Shown: positions 8,975 through 18,697, counted from the stretch's first letter. The stretch is DNA of 64,000 nucleotides from Prolixibacter bellariivorans ATCC BAA-1284 (GCF_000621705.1 NZ_JHXO01000008.1:371712-435711), one strand, 5' to 3'. Numbers and translations are program-made. The notes: generated by a model not told the origin, from the letters alone.

Positions 8975-10717
8975 ATGAAAAAAATAATATATTTTATCGT
9001 TGCTGTGGTGATGTTCACGGGGTGTAATAACTTTCTGGACCAAAAGCCTCTTACCTTAAAGACCTCAGCAAATTTTCCACAAACGGCAGATGATGCCAAA
9101 CAAATGATGGCTGGTATCTATACCACCATGAATAATGCTCAAAGATTTGCAGACCAAAGCTATTTCCTCGTTTGCCAAATAGCCAGCGACGACGCATTAG
9201 GTGGCGGAGGTATGAATGATGTTAAAGCTCAAGCCTATGAAAATTTCCAGTATTCTGACCCTGAAATGCTGAACCATGCATGGACAGAGGGCTATACCGG
9301 AATTTACCGCGCCAATTATGCAATCGAGAATCTTGGCAACATCGGTACCGACGTCATCAGCGAAAGTCTGAACAATCAGTATAAAGGTGAAGCTTTGTTT
9401 TTGAGAGCCTGGTTTTACTATCAACTGACCACGCTCTTTGGGGACGTACCGCTTACAACAAAGACAGAGCCTGAGAACCTGCCTGCTGCCACAAGCGAAC
9501 AACTTTACGGACAAATGGCTTCGGACCTGAAAACCGCTATCGAAATAATGCCTAACGTTTCTTATGATCAGACAGAAGACGGCAGGGTTACGCGATGGGC
9601 TGCTGAGGCATTAATGGCCCGGGTTTATTTGTTCTATACCGGCTTTTATCAGAAAGATGCGCTGCCCCTCGCTGACGGCGGAAGTGTTACCAAACAAAAT
9701 GTAGTTGACTGGCTGGGTGATTGTATTAGTAATAGTGGCCATCATTTGGTTAGTGATTTCCATGAGTTATGGCCTTATACAAACTCTGCCACCATCGGAG
9801 ACTATAAATATATTCAGGACTACATGGACTCAACAGGAAAAAGCCTGACCTATGCCAGCGACAATGGTGCCAGAAATCCGGAGACCATGTTTGCCGAGAA
9901 ATTTTCCAACTTTTCCGATTGGGGAGTCAAAAGAGGATACTCCAACCAGTACGAGTTATATTTTGCTTTAAGAGGTCTGCAACCTCTGCAAAATACCTTC
10001 CCCTTCGCCGGTGGTTGGGGACAGGGAAATTCTGTTCCGAAATCACTGGTTGACGAGTGGGAAGCTGATGAACCCAATGACCCCAGATTGTGGGCCTCCG
10101 TTATGAATATTGAAAAAGAAGTGGTTCCGTTAGGTTACAAAAGAGGTCAATGGGATTTTGTAATGGAAAGTAACTACTGGGGGAAGAAGTACAACGGCAT
10201 TGCTGCCAAAGCTTCTGACGGAAGTATCAAAAACGACTACAGCGTCGTAATGTATGGCAATAACGACAATAACCAGCTCTCTCATACCGATGACTTAATC
10301 TTCATCCGTTATGCCGACGTTCTTCTGATGATGTCGGAGCTAACGGAAGATGCTCAGTACATGAATGAGGTCAGGGCACGCGCAGATCTGCCTCCGGTTT
10401 CTTACTCACTTCAGAACATTCAGAAAGAACGCCGTCACGAGTTTGCATTTGAAGGACTAAGATGGAATGATATGAGAAGATGGGGGCCTGCTTATGCAAA
10501 AGCTGCACTCGAGAGCCAGGTTGGTGTTCCAATTTATAACTTTGGTGAACCGGCTACCCAAAAAGCGCTTAGCCCCAAAGGCTATAGTCAACGCTACGAC
10601 GAAACAAAAGGCTTTTTCCCGATACCGCAATCGCAGGTAGATATTTCGGAAGGCAAATTACAACAAGTTGAAGGTTATCAGAATGGCGAAGGGCTGTACT
10701 CCGGCTGGAGTAATTAG
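8975..10717 (+). CDS. susD: SusD/RagB glycan-binding lipoprotein
   Basis: A 580-residue surface lipoprotein with lipobox Cys17 (MFTGC) followed by NNFLDQKPL, the usual SusD opening. The TPR-like core is recognisable by ALFLRAWFYYQLTTLFGDVP (about 147), and the C-terminal RagB part by RRHEFAFEGLRWNDMRRWG, with FFPIPQSQV near the end. It caps the SusC barrel and captures the oligosaccharide. It is co-transcribed with susC; a TTCG-capped terminator lies 35 nt after the stop. No SusE/F-type or glycanase gene follows directly. Confidence 0.95.
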   Translation: MKKIIYFIVAVVMFTGCNNFLDQKPLTLKTSANFPQTADDAKQMMAGIYTTMNNAQRFADQSYFLVCQIASDDALGGGGMNDVKAQAYENFQYSDPEMLNHAWTEGYTGIYRANYAIENLGNIGTDVISESLNNQYKGEALFLRAWFYYQLTTLFGDVPLTTKTEPENLPAATSEQLYGQMASDLKTAIEIMPNVSYDQTEDGRVTRWAAEALMARVYLFYTGFYQKDALPLADGGSVTKQNVVDWLGDCISNSGHHLVSDFHELWPYTNSATIGDYKYIQDYMDSTGKSLTYASDNGARNPETMFAEKFSNFSDWGVKRGYSNQYELYFALRGLQPLQNTFPFAGGWGQGNSVPKSLVDEWEADEPNDPRLWASVMNIEKEVVPLGYKRGQWDFVMESNYWGKKYNGIAAKASDGSIKNDYSVVMYGNNDNNQLSHTDDLIFIRYADVLLMMSELTEDAQYMNEVRARADLPPVSYSLQNIQKERRHEFAFEGLRWNDMRRWGPAYAKAALESQVGVPIYNFGEPATQKALSPKGYSQRYDETKGFFPIPQSQVDISEGKLQQVEGYQNGEGLYSGWSN

Positions 10718-10752
10718 CAAATAAGTTAGTAAAACATTTAGGAGCATAGATT

Positions 10753-10783
10753 GAGGTTGTCTCTTCGGAGGCAACCTCTTTTT
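10753..10783 (+). terminator. Intrinsic terminator after susD
   Basis: A GAGGTTGTCTC / GAGGCAACCTC stem with a TTCG tetraloop and a T5 tract ends the susCD transcript. Confidence 0.9.
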
Positions 10784-11102
10784 GATTCAAGACTTGCTGC
10801 AAAGCTCAAAAGAAGCTTATTTCTCATATTGATACTCCTTTTTTACTTACAACTTTCTCTTCCCCGATGACAACGCGATGATACTTAATGCGCATGAACC
10901 TGCTCCCAATGGATGGGCTACCAGGTTCCGGATATTCAAGCGGAAAGGTTACACTTTCCCGGCTAATTGATCTACAAAATTTATCCTGTTAAGGAAGAAA
11001 AACATACATCAGGGACAAATTCTGCCCGCCCGTGTAAAACTCGTTTGCACCGGCGATTTTTTTATTTGTAAATTCATCAATCCAAAAAGTGAATAGTACA
11101 AA
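10784..11102. other. Intergenic region before the esterase gene
   Basis: About 320 bases with no convincing gene. A short open frame near 10866-10973 is codon-like but has no start and no recognisable family. The promoter of the esterase gene is expected here but could not be placed. Confidence 0.35.
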
Positions 11103-12518
11103 ATGATAAAGCAACAGCACATGAAACGTATTCTTTTACTCCTATTTGTCATTATTCCTGCATTCACATTCGCTCAACCCACATTAAAACTCCCGAATAT
11201 TTTGAGCGACCATGCCGTGTTTCAGGCTTCATCCAGTGTGAAACTCTGGGGCTGGGGACACAGCACCGTTCCGGTAAAAATTGTTTGCAGCTGGAATCCG
11301 TCCGATACCATTACCACCATGCCGAAGAAAGACTGGACCTGGGAAACGACTGTGAAAACACCCAAGGCTGGTGGCCCGTACACGATTTCCTTCAGCAGTG
11401 GCAAAAAGCAAATTACCATTCACGATATCCTAACGGGTGAAGTCTGGTTGTGTTCCGGCCAGTCGAACATGGAGTTCAACTACAATTGGGGCTCTATTGA
11501 CTCCGTAGATGTAAAGAAGACAGCCAACCGGGAAATTCGCTTTTTCCAGCCTTCTCACTCCTATGCCGATTACCCGCAAGGAAATACAGAAGGCGAATGG
11601 AAAGTATGCGATGCCGCGTCGATGCCCAATTTCAGCCTCGTCGGGTATTTCTTCGGGCGAAAGCTGAATACCCAATTGCACAAACCGATCGGACTCATCG
11701 GTTCGTACTGGGGCGGCTCCTGCGTTCAGGCCTGGACCCCGAAAGAGGCGTATAAAGGAAACAGCCAACTCTGGCAGGAAGCGGAAGACCTTCCGGCGGT
11801 CAGTTGGTCACCGGTAGCGCCTACGGTTATCTATAATGCCATGATTCACCCGATTCTCAACTACAAAATTGCCGGAACCATTTGGTACCAGGGCGAGCAG
11901 AATACCGATAGGCCGCAGTATTACGGCGACTTGTTCAAAGCGATGATTACCAGCTGGCGGAAAGAATTCCGCAACGATTTTCCGTTCTATTTCGTGCAAA
12001 TTGCTCCCTGGAGCGGTTACGGCGGTTTGAGCGGAGCCATTGTCCGCGAGCAACAGGCCTCGGCACTGAGTCTGCCGAAAACAGGCATGGTTACGGTTGG
12101 CGATTTGGTTGATGATGTCACGAACATTCATCCCAAATCAAAAAAACCGGTTGGTGACCGGTTGGCTAATCTGGCCTTGAAAGAAGTGTACGGGTTTGAT
12201 AAACTGGAACCGTATCAGCCACAGTTTGCCTCGATGAACATCAAAGGAAACAAGGCTCTCATTACGGTTAAATCGATTGGAAAACTGACCGTGAAGGGGA
12301 AAGCCATCGAGAGCTTCCAGGTTGCCGGAAGCGACCAGCACTTCTATCCGGCCCAGGCCAAACTGAAGAAAGACGGAACGATTGAAGTGTTTTCGAAGAA
12401 AGTGAAACACCCCGTGGCGGTTCGCTACTGTTTCACCAATGGCGGCATGCCCAATCTGTTCGACACGAATGGCCTTCCTCTGGAACCTTTCCGGACCGAT
12501 AATTGGAAAGTAAAATAA
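11103..12518 (+). CDS. Sialate O-acetylesterase / acetyl-xylan esterase (SGNH type)
   Basis: A 471-residue secreted esterase. The signal peptide is best read from Met7 (MKRILLLLF, start at 11121) to FAQ25. The SGNH/DUF303 catalytic domain has the nucleophile Ser121 in CSGQSNMEF, the GSYWGGSCVQAW block, the IWYQGEQNT block and the C-terminal Asp-His pair in DDVTNIHP. These enzymes remove O-acetyl groups from sialic acids or plant polysaccharides. Next to GH5 and SusCD, deacetylation of a hemicellulose-type glycan is the likelier role. The gene is flanked by hairpins and looks monocistronic. Confidence 0.9.
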   Translation: MIKQQHMKRILLLLFVIIPAFTFAQPTLKLPNILSDHAVFQASSSVKLWGWGHSTVPVKIVCSWNPSDTITTMPKKDWTWETTVKTPKAGGPYTISFSSGKKQITIHDILTGEVWLCSGQSNMEFNYNWGSIDSVDVKKTANREIRFFQPSHSYADYPQGNTEGEWKVCDAASMPNFSLVGYFFGRKLNTQLHKPIGLIGSYWGGSCVQAWTPKEAYKGNSQLWQEAEDLPAVSWSPVAPTVIYNAMIHPILNYKIAGTIWYQGEQNTDRPQYYGDLFKAMITSWRKEFRNDFPFYFVQIAPWSGYGGLSGAIVREQQASALSLPKTGMVTVGDLVDDVTNIHPKSKKPVGDRLANLALKEVYGFDKLEPYQPQFASMNIKGNKALITVKSIGKLTVKGKAIESFQVAGSDQHFYPAQAKLKKDGTIEVFSKKVKHPVAVRYCFTNGGMPNLFDTNGLPLEPFRTDNWKVK

Positions 12519-12528
12519 CATCTTTTCA

Positions 12529-12559
12529 GACCTTCAGGGTTTTAAAAACCCTGAAGGTC
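12529..12559. terminator. Bidirectional terminator, perfect hairpin
   Basis: GACCTTCAGGGTTT pairs perfectly with AAACCCTGAAGGTC around a tiny loop, between the convergent esterase and DUF6261 genes. Confidence 0.88.
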
Positions 12560-12565
12560 TCTTCA

Positions 12566-13222
12566 TTAAAACCGGCTAACTTCTACTTCCATTTGTTTCA
12601 CCAGTTCGGTCAAACCGCTGTTACCGGTTACTTCGGCCTGCATAGGCATAAACGTCAGCAGCTTGCGCAGGGCTTCCTCCAGCCCGGGACGGACCGATGT
12701 GGCAGCATCCACTTCATCGGCGTCCGATTTTTGTGCGTTATAAGCCCGCAGCGTGGTTTCGAAATCGGTGTTGGCATCCTTCAGCAACGTCAACCACTCA
12801 TCGGCATGCATGGCAGCCAAATCGTCGGCATAACCCGCGTCAAGCGTCTCGGACAGGTTCTGAATAATAGCCGACTCGGCTTCGTAGCTCTGCTGAGCAA
12901 CCCGTTTGCCGAACTTATCAATCTCGTCCAGAATGGTCGCCGCCTTTGCCCCCAACGACGGGTGCCGCAGGTAATTCTTCACGTGAATACGCAGGGCCGA
13001 CCACATCTGGTCGCGAAAGCTGTCTTTTTCAGCAATCTCGTCGGCGCTCAGCACCGACTTTTCCATGGCCGCCTTGTACTCGTTGTACGCTTCCTCAAAG
13101 CGGCCAAAGTAAAAGTCGATACCCATTTCTTCGGTTTTCACCGATAAAATCAATTCGTAAATCCGCTTACACAAGGTAAACAGGGCGTTGTTTTTCAATC
13201 TGGATAATGCAATTTCAATCAT
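12566..13222 (-). CDS. DUF6261 family protein, function unknown
   Basis: About 218 residues from the ATG at 13222 (MIEIALSRLKNNALFTL); an upstream ATG at 13279 adds 19 residues that do not look coding. It is highly helical and acidic, with no signal peptide or membrane segment, and opens with the conserved SRLKN.ALFTLC block of the DUF6261 family, which is restricted to Bacteroidota. An FGKRVAQQSYEAESAIIQNL helix and an LRKLLTFMPMQAEVTG end are also visible. Function is unknown. It stands alone between a terminator and a repeat-rich region. Confidence 0.8.
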   Translation of the reverse strand: MIEIALSRLKNNALFTLCKRIYELILSVKTEEMGIDFYFGRFEEAYNEYKAAMEKSVLSADEIAEKDSFRDQMWSALRIHVKNYLRHPSLGAKAATILDEIDKFGKRVAQQSYEAESAIIQNLSETLDAGYADDLAAMHADEWLTLLKDANTDFETTLRAYNAQKSDADEVDAATSVRPGLEEALRKLLTFMPMQAEVTGNSGLTELVKQMEVEVSRF

Positions 13223-13309
13223 AGTGCTAACTTTTTTTATTGGTCTGTATATACGAGCCGGGAAATTCTTCCCGATCACTATTTTTAGTGCATCCTACCC
13301 TCCGGAACG

Positions 13310-13473
13310 TTGCCTGCCAAAACCGGCACCCTGCCTTAGCCTACCAAGCGTTGCCGACAAAAATCGGCAACTCATCCGCCCCTCGGGAATGTCGCCGACA
13401 GAAATCGGCAACTCATCCGACCCTCAGGAATGTCGCCGACAGAAATCGGCGACTTATCCGACCCTCCGGCGAG
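13310..13473. repeat. Four 41-bp tandem repeats with a hairpin core
   Basis: Units start at 13310, 13351, 13392 and 13433, each 41 bp. The last three share GCCGACAGAAATCGGC-type cores (GCCGA / TCGGC arms) plus CTCATCCGACCCTC spacers. The first is a diverged copy in the same phase. It lies upstream of the DUF6261 gene (minus strand) and outside any gene. Confidence 0.85.
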
Positions 13474-14103
13474 ACAAAAACACAAGATGCCGGTATATCC
13501 GGTTGATTTTGGCTATCGTTTTATCTATAGCTTTTTCAAAGCCGGGTTATACGCCGATCGTTCTCTCTTTATTACCACGAAAAACCATATGCTAAGTTGT
13601 CTGTCCCATGCCGGCGGGTTTGCCGGCTCTTCAAAATTTCAACAATCAACTTAAGTATTATATCGTTAAGAATCAATTAAAATAAAGGACATGCAGGGCC
13701 CATATGGTATCCGGCTACCGCGAAAAATACCGCGATGCTACATATCGCCGGCCAATATTCGACTCTTTTCGGGCTACCGGATAGGTATTATATTACGGTT
13801 TGTTAACCGGAATGATACCGTACCCGGATAGCGATTTCCCGGTAGGAGAATTCACCGAAAGGTGTACCACTTTTCGTGAAATGAGTGAGACGAAGGTGTA
13901 ATTTATACACTTTCTCCTCCAACAATGGCCCGAAAATTCTACCTTTATGACTCCGGAATTTTTTTCATGCCCCTGAAAACCGCTACGCTATGGGCAGATG
14001 CATGGCAAACGGGCCGGGAATTGTTTTCGCCCGGGAGCAGGTATGGCGGATGGAAATATTTCCCGGCAGGCTAAATCAATTGTCAACCTAAGAATATAAT
14101 ATT
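13474..14103. other. Intergenic region before the DUF2264 gene
   Basis: About 630 bases without a supported gene. It is rich in short CCGG-containing inverted motifs (for example CCGGCTACCG near 13703, and CGGTTTGTTAACCG near 13796). No terminator or promoter could be placed with confidence. Confidence 0.4.
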
Positions 14104-15339
14104 GTGAGACGCAGAAATTTTGTCAAGACAGTCCCGTTGCTTGGCGCCGGCGCCTTTTGGGCATCGGGCGTATCGGCAACTGAGAAAAATGCGGAAAAAG
14201 AACAAGTCAGTCATCGCAAATATTGGCTGGAACTTCTCGAAGAAATATCGGAACCATTGCTGCAGGCGGGAAGTAAGCGAAAGCTGAAACAGGAGATGCC
14301 GGTAGAAACCACCACCGGGGCCAAAACCAAACCGTCGACCTACCTCGAAGCGGTGGGACGTTTACTGGCCGGTATTTCACCCTGGCTGGAGCTGGATGCA
14401 GGCGAAGCGAAAGAGCAACGGCTGAGAAACCGCTACCGCGAAATGGCTGTTGCCACAGTAACCAGTATCGTCAACCCGCAATCACCGGACTACCTGTTCG
14501 ACCATATGGAGCCACAGATGCTGGTCGATGCTGCGTTTTTGGCGCATTCCTTTCTGCGGTCTCCCAAACACCTGTGGAAGGCATTGCCGGCAGAAGCTCA
14601 GAAAAATGTTGTCAAAGCATTTCTGGCTACCCGCGAAGTGATGCCTTACTATTCGAACTGGTTACTGTTTAGCGGGATGATTGAAGCGTTCTTCCTGGCC
14701 AACGATTTGCCCTTCGATATCATGCGCCTGGAACTACCGGTGAAGAAACACATGGAATGGTACCTGGGCGACGGCATTTACGGCGACGGCGACCAGTTCC
14801 ACTGGGATTATTACAACAGCTTCGTCATTCAGCCCATGCTGATGGATATCGTAACGGTGATGCTGGACAAAAAGAAGATACACAAAAACGAGGTAGACAC
14901 TATTGCCAAACGCTTCACCCGGTATGCCGCCATCCAGGAACGGCTGATTTCGCCGGAAGGCACTTACCCGGCTATTGGTCGATCCATCACCTACCGGATG
15001 GGCGCTTTTCAGCACCTCTCGCAAGCGTCGCTGCAACACCGTTTGCCCGACAATGTAAAACCAGCCCAGGTTCGCTGTGCCCTCTCTGCTGTGATGAAAA
15101 AACTGATGGAAGCCCCCGGCACGTTCGACAAACAGGGCTGGCTGCAAATTGGACTGCACGGACACCAAAATGCCCTGGGAGAATATTACATTTCGACCGG
15201 TAGCTTATATTTGTGTTCAACGGTCTTCCTGGCACTGGGCCTTCCGCCGGAAAATCCATTCTGGGCCAACAAAGATGAACTCTGGACCTCAGCAAAAATC
15301 TGGAATGGTGAAAACGTGAAAGCCGATCACGCTTTGTAA
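14104..15339 (+). CDS. DUF2264 domain protein with Tat-like leader
   Basis: A 411-residue protein read from a GTG at 14104. The start is supported by an immediate twin-arginine-like leader (RRRNFVKTVPLLGAGAFWASG) giving export. The rest is a DUF2264 helical toroid: WLELLEEISEPLL, the GRLLAGISPWLEL block, NWLLFSGMIEAF, and DGIYGDGDQFHWDYYNSFVIQ with aromatic and acidic residues typical of the active-site cleft. DUF2264 proteins are found in polysaccharide-utilisation loci, often near pectin or uronic-acid enzymes. The exact reaction is not clear from sequence. A DUF4861 gene follows after 50 nt, a common partner. Confidence 0.85.
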   Translation: MRRRNFVKTVPLLGAGAFWASGVSATEKNAEKEQVSHRKYWLELLEEISEPLLQAGSKRKLKQEMPVETTTGAKTKPSTYLEAVGRLLAGISPWLELDAGEAKEQRLRNRYREMAVATVTSIVNPQSPDYLFDHMEPQMLVDAAFLAHSFLRSPKHLWKALPAEAQKNVVKAFLATREVMPYYSNWLLFSGMIEAFFLANDLPFDIMRLELPVKKHMEWYLGDGIYGDGDQFHWDYYNSFVIQPMLMDIVTVMLDKKKIHKNEVDTIAKRFTRYAAIQERLISPEGTYPAIGRSITYRMGAFQHLSQASLQHRLPDNVKPAQVRCALSAVMKKLMEAPGTFDKQGWLQIGLHGHQNALGEYYISTGSLYLCSTVFLALGLPPENPFWANKDELWTSAKIWNGENVKADHAL

Positions 15340-15389
15340 CTTAGTCAACATTAAAAATATAAACAGAACCAATAATACAATTCAAGCAG

Positions 15390-16598
15390 ATGAAAATCAA
15401 TCGAAAAAAAATACTGATTTACTGGCCTCTGTTTTCCCTATTCCTGTTGGCAGGTTGTAACGGAAGTACAGCCCTGAAAAAGGAAGTTCGGGTAAAAAAC
15501 ACGTTGGATTTCAACCGCATTTCGGAAACGGTATCCATTCCCATGACGAAATTGAAAGATTTGACGGCTAAGTATTCTCCCAAAGACTTGCTGGTACAAG
15601 ATCCATCGACCGGCAACTACCTGGTTCGTCAGTTGGTTGACGAAAACCAGGATGGTCAACCTGACGAACTGCTTTTCCAGGTAAGCATCAAAGCCAACGA
15701 GGCAAAAACGTACCAGATTATTGGTAGAGAAAACGGTTCAGAAGAACAACCACACAGTAAATACACAACCTTCTCGAGGTTTGTTCCGGAACGAATTGAT
15801 GACTATGCCTGGGAAAACGACAAAGTCGCCTTCCGGACATTCGGGCCAAAAGCACAGCAACTTACCGAAGAACACAAGCCCGGCGGCACGCTGACCAGCG
15901 GCATCGACCTGTGGTTTAAAAGAGTTAAATACCCGATTATTGATGAGTGGTATGCAGGTGCCGTCGATAGTGTCGATTATTACAACGTCGACCGTGGAGA
16001 AGGATGTGATGCCTACCATGTTGGCTCGAGTCGCGGCGTTGGGGGAATCGGTGTTTGGCAAGACGATAGTCTGCATGTTTCGAAAAATTTTGTCAGCTAC
16101 AAGACCATTGCCCGGGGACCAATTCGTACCGTTTTTGAGTTGACCTATGCGCCGTGGAGTGAGTACAGGATTCACGAAACCAAACGCATTTCACTCGATT
16201 TGGGCTCGAACTTCTCCAAATTTGTTGTATCGCTGAAACCCGAAAAACCGGTTCCCAATATCACCATCGGCATCTCGATGCATGAACGGAAGGGAGATAT
16301 AAAACTGGAGCCGAAAGAAGGCTGGTTCCGCCAGTGGGAAAAAGGAGCAGACTCATTTGTTGGCGAAGGTGTCGTGGTTAATCCGGCTCGCGTGGACAGC
16401 GCCTTTACCCACATCTCACCAACCCCGGACCAAAGTCAGATTATGGTTGTTACGCAGCCTAAAGATTCGGTACTTACCTATTATGCCGGTTTTGCCTGGA
16501 AAAAAAGCGGACAGGTCAATTCGGTTGAAGACTGGGACGCAATGCTCCAAAAACAGGCGGAACGTATCCAGCATCCCCTGAAAGTGACCATTCAATAA
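15390..16598 (+). CDS. DUF4861 domain lipoprotein
   Basis: A 402-residue protein with a lipoprotein leader ending at Cys23 (FLLAGC). The mature chain matches DUF4861: a beta-rich N-terminal domain (VRVKNTLDFNRISETVSI, DENQDGQPDELLFQV) and a large domain with GVGGIGVWQDDSLHVSKNF and FAWKKSG near the end. These proteins occur in PULs with DUF2264 and unsaturated uronyl hydrolases and are thought to act on glycans; no reaction is assigned here. It probably shares a transcript with the DUF2264 gene and ends at the hairpin at 16623. Confidence 0.82.
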   Translation: MKINRKKILIYWPLFSLFLLAGCNGSTALKKEVRVKNTLDFNRISETVSIPMTKLKDLTAKYSPKDLLVQDPSTGNYLVRQLVDENQDGQPDELLFQVSIKANEAKTYQIIGRENGSEEQPHSKYTTFSRFVPERIDDYAWENDKVAFRTFGPKAQQLTEEHKPGGTLTSGIDLWFKRVKYPIIDEWYAGAVDSVDYYNVDRGEGCDAYHVGSSRGVGGIGVWQDDSLHVSKNFVSYKTIARGPIRTVFELTYAPWSEYRIHETKRISLDLGSNFSKFVVSLKPEKPVPNITIGISMHERKGDIKLEPKEGWFRQWEKGADSFVGEGVVVNPARVDSAFTHISPTPDQSQIMVVTQPKDSVLTYYAGFAWKKSGQVNSVEDWDAMLQKQAERIQHPLKVTIQ

Positions 16599-16622
16599 AA
16601 AACAAGAGACAATAAATTGGAG

Positions 16623-16669
16623 ATGTACCATTAGTAGCCGAAATAGCGCTGGTGGTACATTTTCTTTTT
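16623..16669 (+). terminator. Terminator after the DUF4861 gene
   Basis: ATGTACCA and TGGTACAT arms with a 22-nt partly paired loop are followed by TTTCTTTTTA. It lies between convergent genes and overlaps the end of the mevalonate kinase gene by a few bases. Confidence 0.65.
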
Positions 16670-17627
16670 ACGAGCGAAGCCCGTTCGCTCCCACACTTTC
16701 GGGAATCATTTCGACAAATAGACAATTGATTTCGCGTTCACGGAAATACTTCTCTGTTGCGATACGATTCTTGGTAAAGCCAAGCAGATAGCCACCGCCT
16801 CCCGAGCCACAAAGCTTCATTGTAAAATCACCCGATTCCAGACCATAACGGAAGTGTTTTCTGAATGCCATCGGAATCATCGGACGGAAATGATTCAGCT
16901 GAAAACGGGAAATTTGCTGTATCGAAGAATGAATACGGTCTGAGCAGCCATTCATCAAGTCCTCAATCAGTAAATCGATATTATCGACCAGTTCATCCTG
17001 ATAAACCTTTCGAAAGCCAGACTGCTCGTGTTGTTCGATAAACCAATTAACCAAATCACCAGTCCCGCCGGGTTCTCCGCTATCGATAAGAAACACAGCA
17101 TACTCATTCAGCAGTTTTTCAGGCCAACCGGCAGCTGTACTAATTTCTTCGGTACCTTTAATCCAAACCGGTTTTTGCACATACGCCACCAGTGGGTCCA
17201 GCCCCGAACTGGTACCGTGATAAAACGACTCAATGACGGCCATTTGTTGCCTTATTTCATGCAATGTCAGGTCATGGTTACTCGAACCATACCGATGGTA
17301 CAGCGCAGCAGTTAAGGCTCCCGAGCTACCCACTCCATATTGATTGGGAATATTGGATTGAAAATAAAGACCTTTCGCCAGATCTTTTCTGAGTGCTACA
17401 ATATCAAAAAAACGGGAGTCTACCCGTTTGGTCTCCAGATAGGCTGCCAGCTCCGCTAACTGACGGTTCGAACTATCCGCAGCATCCTTCTCGTATGAAT
17501 TCATTCTCCCGCCGGGAAAAGCCAGGTTGCCACCGTACAAATCGAACGGAAGCGCCAGTCCTTTCGAGCCGGTAATAATGCTATACTCGCCAAATAATAA
17601 TATTTTTGCGGGGAAACGTTCCATCAA
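16668..17627 (-). CDS. mvk: Mevalonate kinase (GHMP family)
   Basis: A 319-residue cytoplasmic GHMP kinase. The opening FPAKILLFGEYSIITGSKGLALP is the usual substrate/ATP N-terminal strand of mevalonate kinases. The glycine-rich ATP loop is GVGSSGALTAALYHRYG (about 108-124), a GTSSGLDPLVAY helix carries the catalytic Asp, and the C-terminal GHMP motif is KLCGSGGGGYLLGF. It should phosphorylate mevalonate at C5. Its ATG overlaps the end of the decarboxylase gene by 4 nt, and it is last in the nine-gene run. The family is certain; mevalonate as substrate follows from the genes around it. Confidence 0.85.
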   Translation of the reverse strand: MMERFPAKILLFGEYSIITGSKGLALPFDLYGGNLAFPGGRMNSYEKDAADSSNRQLAELAAYLETKRVDSRFFDIVALRKDLAKGLYFQSNIPNQYGVGSSGALTAALYHRYGSSNHDLTLHEIRQQMAVIESFYHGTSSGLDPLVAYVQKPVWIKGTEEISTAAGWPEKLLNEYAVFLIDSGEPGGTGDLVNWFIEQHEQSGFRKVYQDELVDNIDLLIEDLMNGCSDRIHSSIQQISRFQLNHFRPMIPMAFRKHFRYGLESGDFTMKLCGSGGGGYLLGFTKNRIATEKYFREREINCLFVEMIPESVGANGLRS

Positions 17628-18697
17628 TTTTCTACTTTATACGGACCTTCTCCTACCTGGTCATCAATCCATTGATTGTTTTCGCAGAAAGAAAGCAATT
17701 CTTCCTGAATAAATTGCTGAACTGTTTCCTTATCTTCCTCAAGATAGAGCAAGTGGACATTCGGTCCGGCATCCAGCGTAAAACAAACCATCAGACCTGT
17801 TTTTTCGCGAAAAGCGCGCACTGCGTTAATGATATTGATTGAATCAGGCTGCAATAACAAACCGTCCTCCGAGGAAGTCATTAGCAAACTGTGCAACGTC
17901 AGCGCTTCGTTCTCCACCACTTCGATAAAGGTTTTCTCATCACTATTTTGAAGCGCCAGCATCATGCAATTCAAGTGCTTTCGGGCTTGCCGGTAGCGCC
18001 CCTCTGCAAAAGGATGATTACTCATCAATCCGTGACCAGCAGAACTCGAAACTTTCTTTCTGTCGGAATTAACAATCAAAATAGCATCCCGCAAATTTTG
18101 CCATTGTTCGGGAACAGTTTGTTCCAACGGCGATGCATACCGATCGGACGATTCAGGCAACAAGCCATCCTCTCCCCAGGTAACCCAACCACCATATACC
18201 GAGCGACAGGCACTACCCGACCCCAACCGCGCTAAAAATGATGCACGACGGAATACATCCTGCGTGGGAGGCTTCCGCAATCCCAACTGTTGTTCCATAT
18301 CGACTAAACAAAGCGCAATGGCACTCATCGATGACGCCGAAGAAGCAATTCCGGTAGAGTGGGGAAATGTGTTCGCACTTCGAAATTCCAGCTCGTAGTT
18401 CTGTAAATAAGGCATTTCGGTATGCAAACGTCCCAAATATATGATGACTTTTCGTTCAAAAGCCTCATTCCGTTTTCCATCAAACCAATAAGCAACTTTT
18501 AAGTCTTCCGAATCCGATACAGGCTTCTCCAGTTTCCGGTAACGAAGTTGTGTTTTTGTGACCGAATTCTTCAGCGTCAGGCTTAACGACGGATTATTAG
18601 GGAGTTGTTCGCCATGCTTTCCCCAGTATTTTATCAACGCAATATTCGATGGGCTAACCCAGGTCGTTTCGTTCCAGCTGTTTATCTTATCAGTCAT
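17624..18697 (-). CDS. mvaD: Diphosphomevalonate decarboxylase
   Basis: A 357-residue enzyme. PSNIALIKYWGKHGEQLPNN (from residue 16) is the family signature. The P-loop is STGIASSASSMSAIALCL, SGSACRSVYGGWVTWG follows, and the catalytic Asp lies in FTLDAGPNVHLLY near the C-terminus. It makes isopentenyl diphosphate by ATP-dependent decarboxylation. The length is normal. It overlaps the GYDIA kinase gene by 8 nt upstream and mevalonate kinase by 4 nt downstream, which points to translational coupling. Confidence 0.93.
   Translation of the reverse strand: MTDKINSWNETTWVSPSNIALIKYWGKHGEQLPNNPSLSLTLKNSVTKTQLRYRKLEKPVSDSEDLKVAYWFDGKRNEAFERKVIIYLGRLHTEMPYLQNYELEFRSANTFPHSTGIASSASSMSAIALCLVDMEQQLGLRKPPTQDVFRRASFLARLGSGSACRSVYGGWVTWGEDGLLPESSDRYASPLEQTVPEQWQNLRDAILIVNSDRKKVSSSAGHGLMSNHPFAEGRYRQARKHLNCMMLALQNSDEKTFIEVVENEALTLHSLLMTSSEDGLLLQPDSINIINAVRAFREKTGLMVCFTLDAGPNVHLLYLEEDKETVQQFIQEELLSFCENNQWIDDQVGEGPYKVEN

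Noticed and set aside
12503..13147. 214-codon plus-strand frame opposite the DUF6261 gene
   Set aside because: It begins inside the esterase gene end and terminator and lies fully antisense to a recognisable family.
13310..13473. CRISPR-like array
   Set aside because: Units are tandem at 41 bp with no unique spacers, and no cas genes are near.
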